Source: JBEIFW01 sp044370695
GTDB lineage: Bacteria > Actinomycetota > Acidimicrobiia > Acidimicrobiales > Ilumatobacteraceae
NCBI GenBank assembly: GCA_044370695.1
Contig: JBILVB010000129.1
Span: 1 to 10,798, forward strand
Reading direction: 5' to 3'
Length of the DNA stretch: 10,798 nt
The notes under the pieces were generated by a model. That model did not search any database. It saw nothing but the letters and a program-made list of their open reading frames with translations, and was not told the DNA's origin. Of this stretch, positions 6,638 to 10,798 are shown piece by piece; position 1 is the stretch's first letter, and each line of letters opens with the position of its first letter. Made by a program: the position numbers and the translations under genes.

Positions 6638-8212
6638 TCAGTCGATCCGGCGGTCGCGGCCCTCCCAGTAGGGCGCGCGCAACTCCCGCTTGAGGATCTT
6701 CATCGCCCCCGACTTGGGCAGCGGCTCGTCGCGCAGCTCGACCGACTTGGGCACCTTGAACCCGGCGATCAGGTTGCGGCAGTGGGCGATCAGCTCGGCT
6801 TCGGTGACGGCGGTGCCGGGCCGGACCGCCACCACGGCGTGGACCTGCTCGCCCCACTGGGCGCTCGGGATGCCGATCACGGCCACCTCGAGCACCGCCG
6901 GGTGCGACGACAGGGCGCTCTCCACTTCGGTCGAGTACACGTTCTCGGCCCCGGTGACGATCATGTCCTTGGCCCGGTCGACGAGGGTCAGGTAGCCCTC
7001 GGTGTCGAGCAGGCCGACATCGCCGGTGCGGTACCAGCCGTCACGGAACACCGCGGCGGTCTCCTCGGGCCGGTTGAGGTACCCGACCATGAACGACCCG
7101 GCCCGGGCGCACACCTCGCCGACCTCGCCGTCGGGCAGCGGGTTGCCGTCGTCGTCGGCGATCATGAGCGCCACGCCGGGCATGGCCCGTCCTGCCGAGC
7201 GCAGTCGGGGCCCGCCGGCGCGGTGGTCGTCGGGGCTCAGGCAGGTGAGCACGGCCGCGGCCTCGGTCATGCCGTAGGTCTGCTGGACGTCGACCCACGG
7301 CAGCTCGGCCAGCACCCGGTCGAGGACGCCGGACGGCATCGGCGAGGCGCCGTAGCCCAACGTGCGCAGCGTGCGCAGCCGCTCGGGGCTGAATGCCGGG
7401 CTCGACAGGATCAGGTTGACCATCGTCGGCACGAGGCCGGTGGTGTCGATGCCGTGGCGCTCGATCAACTCGACGGCGCCCGCCGGGTCGAACACCCGCT
7501 GCACGACGACGACACCACCGCCGGCCGGTGTGCCCATGGTGCCCATCGATCCGCCGACGTGGAACATCGGGGTGGCGTTGAGGTAGCGGATGCGGCGCTG
7601 GAAGTACCCGAACATCTGCGCCATCCGGTACACGTTCAACGTCATCGTGCGCTGCGTGTGCAGCACGCCCTTGGGCAGGCCGGTGGTGCCGCCGGTGTAC
7701 ATGCACATCACCAGGTCGTCCTCCTCGGGCTCCCGGCGGGCCCACGTCGGATCGCCGGCGGCTGCGACCTCGTCGTAGGTCGTGTCGCACGGGACCGGGT
7801 GCGCGTCGTCGGGCTCGACCAGGATCACCTGACGCAGGTCGGGAAGTTGCGCCCGCAACGACTCGACGACCGGGGCGAAGGTGCGGTCCACGTAGCAGAC
7901 CTCGCTGGAGGAGTCCCGCAGGATGAACGCGATCTCCGGCGGGGCCAGGCGCGAGTTCACCGGGTTCAGCACCCCGCCGCCGAGCAGCGCGGCGTGCCAC
8001 AGGTTCACGTAGTGGCGGCTGGCGCCGGCGAGCACTGCGAACCGGCTCTCGGGGCCGAGTCCGAGGGCATGGCGGTGGGCGTGGGCAAGGCGGAGCGAGC
8101 GCTCGACGTGGGTCCCGAGGGGCTCCCAGACGCCGTCGTCGTGGAATCCGCCGGTGTCCCCGGCGCGGTCGGCGGCGGGCAGCAGGAGGCGGGGGAAGAC
8201 GAGTTCCTTCAC
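6638..8212 (-). CDS. Acyl-CoA synthetase / AMP-dependent acid:CoA ligase (FadD-like)
   Basis: A 524-residue ANL-superfamily ligase that activates a carboxylic acid to acyl-AMP and then acyl-CoA. The P-loop is YTGGTTGLPKG (172-182). Further motifs are YGMTE (313-317), YRTGD (394-398) and the hinge DRAKDMIVTGAENVYSTEVE (412-431). The A10 region reads SGAMKILKRELR, with the adenylation Lys505 present; the residue before it is Met, where Gly is usual. Length and motif order are normal, so the enzyme looks intact. The start is GTG 8212, giving MKELVFPRLLLPAADR; a -10-like TACGCT sits 7 nt upstream and no good SD is present, which fits leaderless translation. It is the first gene of the minus-strand operon and diverges from the MDR gene across 56 bp. 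The acid may be a medium- or long-chain, terpenoid, steroid side-chain or aryl acid; the sequence does not tell. Confidence 0.95.
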   Translation of the reverse strand: MKELVFPRLLLPAADRAGDTGGFHDDGVWEPLGTHVERSLRLAHAHRHALGLGPESRFAVLAGASRHYVNLWHAALLGGGVLNPVNSRLAPPEIAFILRDSSSEVCYVDRTFAPVVESLRAQLPDLRQVILVEPDDAHPVPCDTTYDEVAAAGDPTWARREPEEDDLVMCMYTGGTTGLPKGVLHTQRTMTLNVYRMAQMFGYFQRRIRYLNATPMFHVGGSMGTMGTPAGGGVVVVQRVFDPAGAVELIERHGIDTTGLVPTMVNLILSSPAFSPERLRTLRTLGYGASPMPSGVLDRVLAELPWVDVQQTYGMTEAAAVLTCLSPDDHRAGGPRLRSAGRAMPGVALMIADDDGNPLPDGEVGEVCARAGSFMVGYLNRPEETAAVFRDGWYRTGDVGLLDTEGYLTLVDRAKDMIVTGAENVYSTEVESALSSHPAVLEVAVIGIPSAQWGEQVHAVVAVRPGTAVTEAELIAHCRNLIAGFKVPKSVELRDEPLPKSGAMKILKRELRAPYWEGRDRRID

Positions 8213-8219
8213 GGCCCCG

Positions 8220-8225
8220 AGCGTA
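8220..8225 (-). promoter_or_regulatory. Candidate -10 box of the acyl-CoA synthetase operon (leaderless)
   Basis: On the minus strand TACGCT fits TANNNT, with exactly 7 nt before GTG 8212. No clear -35 is seen. It faces the -10 box of the divergent MDR gene within the same 56-bp spacer. Confidence 0.5.
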
Positions 8226-8231
8226 GGGACC

Positions 8232-8261
8232 GTGAGGCCCCACCCCGGCCCGGACTACGTT
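8232..8261 (+). promoter_or_regulatory. Candidate promoter of the MDR-LLM operon (leaderless)
   Basis: The -10 box TACGTT (8256-8261) lies exactly 7 nt before ATG 8269. A weak -35 match, GTGAGG (8232-8237, compared with TTGACA), stands 18 bp upstream of it. The two boxes of this spacer share the wider pattern CTACGYTC. Confidence 0.5.
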
Positions 8262-8268
8262 CCGGACC

Positions 8269-9249
8269 ATGCGACGCTGGCGAGTGCACGAGTTGGGCGA
8301 GCCCGATCAGGTCCTCACGCTGGAGGAGGTGGACCGTCCCGAGCCGGGGCCCGGGCAGGTGGCCGTCGACGTCGGCGCCGTCGGCCTGAACTTCCCCGAC
8401 GTGTTGCAGATCCGGGGCGGCTACCAGGTGAAGCCGCCGCTGCCGTTCACCCCGGGCGGCGAGATCGCCGGCACGATCGGTGCGGTCGGCGAAGGGGTCA
8501 CCGGCTGGTCGGTCGGCGACCGGGTCCTGTGGATGGGCAACGGTGGGCTGTCCGAGCGGGTGCTCGCACCCGCCGGCGCACCGTTCCCGCTGCCGGACTC
8601 GATGCCGTTCGACAAGGCGGCGGCGCTGCTGACCAACTACGGCACCACGCTGTTCGCGTTGCGGGATCGGGCCCATCTGGCCGCGGGCGAGACGCTGCTC
8701 GTGCACGCGGGCGCCGGCGGCATCGGTTCGTCCGCCATCCAGATCGGCAAGGCGATGGGCGCCACCGTGTACGCGACGGCCGGCGGCCCGGAGAAGAAGG
8801 CGATCCTCGAGCGCCTCGGGGTCGACGCCGCCATCGACTACCTCAACGAGGACTTCGTCGAGGTGGTCAAGGAGTTGACCGGCGGCAAGGGCGTCGACGT
8901 GATCTACGACCCCGTCGGCGGCGACACGTTCGACCGCAGCCGCAAGGTGATCGGCTGGGACGGCCGGATCCTCATCATCGGGTTCACCTCGGGCCGGATC
9001 GCCGACTGCCCCACCAACCACGTGCTGCTGAAGAACTACTCGCTGGTGGGGGTGCACTGGGGGGCGTCGCTGGGCCGCAACCCGGGGGCGCTGCGCCAGG
9101 CGTTCGACGACCTGTGCGAGCTGTGGGAACGCGGCGGCATCGACCCGCTGATCATGAAGACGGTGACGATGACCGAGACGCCCCAGGCGCTGATGGCGCT
9201 GTCGAGCCGGGCGAGCTACGGCAAGATCGTCATCTCGCCCGGCCTGTGA
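8269..9249 (+). CDS. Zinc-less MDR oxidoreductase, NADPH:quinone reductase-like
   Basis: A 326-residue medium-chain dehydrogenase/reductase of the quinone oxidoreductase (QOR) type. These cytoplasmic enzymes use NADPH to reduce quinones, or enone and enoyl double bonds. The GroES-like N-terminal domain has GLNFPDVLQIRGGY (39-52); Asn41 stands where zinc-dependent members have the catalytic Cys, so no catalytic zinc is expected. FTPGGEIAG (60-68) and NYGTTLFAL (123-131) follow. The Rossmann motif is HAGAGGIGSSAIQIGKAMGA (146-165), and YDPVGGDTFD is at 213-222. ATG 8269 is clear and has a -10-like box 7 nt before it. It is the first gene of a two-gene plus-strand unit; its TGA stop overlaps the GTG of the LLM gene. 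Sharing a spacer with the acyl-CoA synthetase operon suggests joint regulation and possibly reduction of an unsaturated intermediate. The exact substrate is unknown. Confidence 0.93.
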   Translation: MRRWRVHELGEPDQVLTLEEVDRPEPGPGQVAVDVGAVGLNFPDVLQIRGGYQVKPPLPFTPGGEIAGTIGAVGEGVTGWSVGDRVLWMGNGGLSERVLAPAGAPFPLPDSMPFDKAAALLTNYGTTLFALRDRAHLAAGETLLVHAGAGGIGSSAIQIGKAMGATVYATAGGPEKKAILERLGVDAAIDYLNEDFVEVVKELTGGKGVDVIYDPVGGDTFDRSRKVIGWDGRILIIGFTSGRIADCPTNHVLLKNYSLVGVHWGASLGRNPGALRQAFDDLCELWERGGIDPLIMKTVTMTETPQALMALSSRASYGKIVISPGL

Positions 9250-10163
9250 GCACGACCATGCGGTTCTCCGTGTGGCCGTCGTTCCAGCGGCCGTGGGCCG
9301 AGGTCCTCGATCTCGCCCGCCTCGTCGAGGCCGACGGCTGGCACGGGCTCTGGTACGCCGACCACTACATGCCCGACACGCCGGACGGCTCCCCGTCGGC
9401 CGGGGCTGGCCTCGAGTGCTGGGCGGTGCTGGCCGGCCTGGCGGCCGCCGTGCCCCGCCTGCAGCTCGGTTCGCTGGTGTCGCCCACGACGGTGCACCAC
9501 CCGGCGATCCTGGCCAAGCGAGCGTGCACGATCGACGTGATGTCGGGCGGGCGGCTCGTGCTCGGCGTCGGCGCCGGCTGGCAGGTGAACGAGCACCGGG
9601 CGTACGGCATCGAGCTGCCGCCCCCGGGGGAGCGGGTCGACCGGTTCGCGGAGGCGCTGGAGATCCTGCGAGGCCTGCTGCGCAACGACCGCACCACGTT
9701 CTCGGGCAAGCACTTCAGCGTCACCGACGCGCCGTGCGAGCCCAAGGGCGTCGGACGGCTCGAGCTGATGGTGGGCACGGGTAGCCCGCGCATGTGCCGG
9801 CTCACCGCCCGGTTCGCCGACCACTGGAACTCGTGGGGAAACCACGCCGAGTTCACCGCCCGCCGGGAGCGGTTGCTCGCCGCGTGCGAGCGGGAGGGTC
9901 GTGACCCGGCGACGCTGCGGGTGTCGGCCCAGGCGCTGTTGTTCCTGCAGGACGATCCCGACGCGGCGCCGGCCGTGCTGGCGCAGGCCCCCGGCGATCG
10001 GTCCTTCGCCGGCACGCCGGCGCAGCTCGTCGAGCAGATCGCCTGGTACGCCGAGCAGGGCGTCGACGAGTTCATCGTCCCCGACTTCACCCTCGGGCCG
10101 ACCGCAGCCGCCCGCACCGAGGCCTACCAGCGCATCCGCACGGAGATCGTCGCCGCCCTGTGA
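9246..10163 (+). CDS. LLM-class F420-dependent oxidoreductase
   Basis: A 305-residue luciferase-like TIM-barrel protein. The group uses coenzyme F420 (or FMN) for hydride transfer or monooxygenation; the sequence resembles the F420-type actinobacterial set. Visible marks are MRFSVWPSF at the first strand, GLWYADHYMP (35-43), SPTTVHHPAILAK (79-91) and SGGRLVLGVGAGWQVNEHRAYG (about 100-121), a family signature; then ERVDRFAEALEILRGLL. The FAGTPAQLVEQI and GVDEFIV stretches near the C-terminus are also typical. GTG 9246 overlaps the preceding TGA (GTGA) and suits translational coupling. ATG 9258, four codons later, gives 301 residues and is about as likely, since neither has a strong SD. It is the second gene of the MDR-LLM unit and is followed by a convergent enoyl-CoA hydratase gene across a hairpin spacer. 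The substrate is not inferable. F420 rather than FMN use is a family-based inference. Confidence 0.92.
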   Translation: MSTTMRFSVWPSFQRPWAEVLDLARLVEADGWHGLWYADHYMPDTPDGSPSAGAGLECWAVLAGLAAAVPRLQLGSLVSPTTVHHPAILAKRACTIDVMSGGRLVLGVGAGWQVNEHRAYGIELPPPGERVDRFAEALEILRGLLRNDRTTFSGKHFSVTDAPCEPKGVGRLELMVGTGSPRMCRLTARFADHWNSWGNHAEFTARRERLLAACEREGRDPATLRVSAQALLFLQDDPDAAPAVLAQAPGDRSFAGTPAQLVEQIAWYAEQGVDEFIVPDFTLGPTAAARTEAYQRIRTEIVAAL

Positions 10164-10169
10164 GCTCCG

Positions 10170-10201
10170 GCCGACGGTCGGCGCCTCGGGTCCGCCCGAG
10201 G
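10170..10201. terminator. Two tandem hairpins, likely bidirectional terminator
   Basis: In the 61-bp convergent spacer, GCCGA (10170-10174) and TCGGC (10178-10182) form a 5-bp stem with a 3-base loop. One base later CCTCGGG (10184-10190) and CCCGAGG (10195-10201) form a perfect 7-bp stem with a TCCG loop. Both fold on either strand. There is no T run, as in U-less (I-shaped) actinobacterial terminators. They would end the LLM mRNA and the hydratase mRNA. Confidence 0.6.
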
Positions 10202-10224
10202 GTTCGGTCGTGGTGCCGGACGGC

Positions 10225-10798
10225 TCAGAACCGGGGCGGGCGCCGCTCGCGCAGCGCGGCCACGCCCTCGGCGTACTCGGCGGTTCCCATGGCGGCGTCC
10301 ATGCGGCGCAAGGACTCTCGCACCGACGCCGCCGGGTCGTGGCGCAACAGGTCGGCGACGAGCTGGCGCTTGGTGGCCGCCACGGCGGCCGGTCCGACGG
10401 TGCTGGCGAGCGCTCGGGCATAGTCCTGCACGTGGGCGATCAGCGCCTCCGGGTCGGGGAGCACGGCGTTGAACAACCCGTACGGTGCCTCGGCGGCGGT
10501 GACGACGCGACCCGACAGCAGGAGGTCCGCGGCGTGGGTCGGGCCGACGAGGCGGGGCAGGATCCACGACAGGCCGTACTCGGCGGGCAGGCCCAGCTTC
10601 GGTGCCGCCGTGGTGAGCTTGGCCCCGGCCGCCGCGAAGCGCAGGTCGCAGAAGCAGGCGAGGGCGAGAGCGACCCCGGCGCACGCACCGTTGACCGCCG
10701 CGATCACCGGGAACCGCAGGCCCCACAGCGCGCTCAGCTCGGCGTCGAGGCGGGCGTCGAGGCCGTAGCCGGGGGTGCGGGCATCGACGGGTACCCCG
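10225..10798 (-). CDS. Enoyl-CoA hydratase/isomerase family protein (5' end outside window)
   Basis: The last 190 residues of a crotonase-fold protein; the frame is open to the window edge, so perhaps 70-80 N-terminal residues are missing. An internal GTG at 10707 is not the start, because homologous sequence (ALWGLRFPVIAAVNG) continues upstream of it. Visible marks are VIAAVNGACAG, CDLRFAAAGAK, GLSWILPRLVG and the C-terminal EGVAALRERRPPRF. The usual PE-type catalytic Glu position reads PK here, and a Glu sits nearby in LPAEYG (codon at 10579-10581). I recall this AEYG/AEHG form from a group of actinobacterial hydratases with unproven substrates. The family adds water to, or isomerises, enoyl-CoA thioesters in beta-oxidation-like routes. 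It converges on the LLM gene and probably belongs to another operon reading in from the right. The family is sure; activity as a true hydratase is less so. Confidence 0.9.
   Translation of the reverse strand, partial: GVPVDARTPGYGLDARLDAELSALWGLRFPVIAAVNGACAGVALALACFCDLRFAAAGAKLTTAAPKLGLPAEYGLSWILPRLVGPTHAADLLLSGRVVTAAEAPYGLFNAVLPDPEALIAHVQDYARALASTVGPAAVAATKRQLVADLLRHDPAASVRESLRRMDAAMGTAEYAEGVAALRERRPPRF

Noticed and set aside
8222..8259. CGTAG ... CTACG inverted repeat as a regulator operator in the divergent spacer
   Set aside because: The arms are simply the two opposed -10 boxes and the symmetry does not extend beyond them, so it is not counted as a separate operator.
6194..8389. Open frame of 731 codons on the plus strand across the acyl-CoA synthetase gene
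   Set aside because: It is the antisense shadow of a complete ANL ligase and has low-complexity Gly/His/Val composition and no family motif.
8154..9245. Upstream extension of the LLM reading frame, which stays open back to 8154
   Set aside because: It is an out-of-frame reading of the MDR gene; LLM homology begins only at the MRFSVW segment.
9216..10421. Minus-strand frame of 401 codons across the LLM gene and the spacer
   Set aside because: It is antisense to the LLM gene and runs through the hairpin spacer and out of frame through the hydratase; no domain is visible.

Overview
This window is very GC-rich, gene-dense actinobacterial chromosome. The evidence is codon choice dominated by G/C third positions, GTG starts, an F420-type luciferase-like oxidoreductase, a mycobacterial-type nitrobindin, and TANNNT -10 boxes sitting exactly 7 nt before start codons, as in leaderless actinobacterial transcripts. 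The gene mix (acyl-CoA enzymes, CaiB, LLM oxidoreductase, FucP-like MFS) would suit Acidimicrobiia (Ilumatobacter-like) or a mycolic-acid actinomycete, but the exact taxon is a guess. No stretch above 65 bases lacks a gene. I saw no tRNA, rRNA, CRISPR array, insertion sequence or phage gene.

Layout. (1) 1-1141, minus: a FucP/MFSD4-type MFS transporter whose 3' end runs off the window. (2) A CoA-transferase family III (CaiB/BaiF) gene diverges from it; the two starts are at most 37 bp apart and may share one CATG. (3) 2402-3979, plus: prfC (release factor 3), the only clear housekeeping gene, preceded by a leadered promoter and SD candidate. (4) 3996-8212, minus: a tight five-gene operon read acyl-CoA synthetase > amidohydrolase-2 > SDR > nitrobindin > EthD-family protein. 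Two junctions are one-base TGATG overlaps and the other two are gaps of 10 and 27 bp. (5) 8269-10163, plus: a zinc-less quinone-oxidoreductase-type MDR gene overlapping an LLM/F420 oxidoreductase gene by GTGA, divergent from the operon across 56 bp. (6) A convergent 61-bp spacer with two tandem hairpins, then an enoyl-CoA hydratase (minus) whose 5' end is outside the window.

Taken together the genes look like an accessory catabolic region. The synthetase would make an acyl-CoA from an acid. The CaiB enzyme could move CoA between acids, and the hydratase could act on an enoyl-CoA. The SDR, MDR and LLM enzymes supply redox steps, the amidohydrolase could hydrolyse a lactone or ring, and the MFS protein could carry a substrate. 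The substrate cannot be read from sequence.

The most interesting points are the repeated -10/7-nt/start-codon geometry at four genes, including an internal promoter built on the stop codon of the preceding gene, and a haem-binding-type nitrobindin embedded by stop/start overlap in a catabolic operon next to an EthD protein. No defence, mobile or clearly new multi-gene system is visible.
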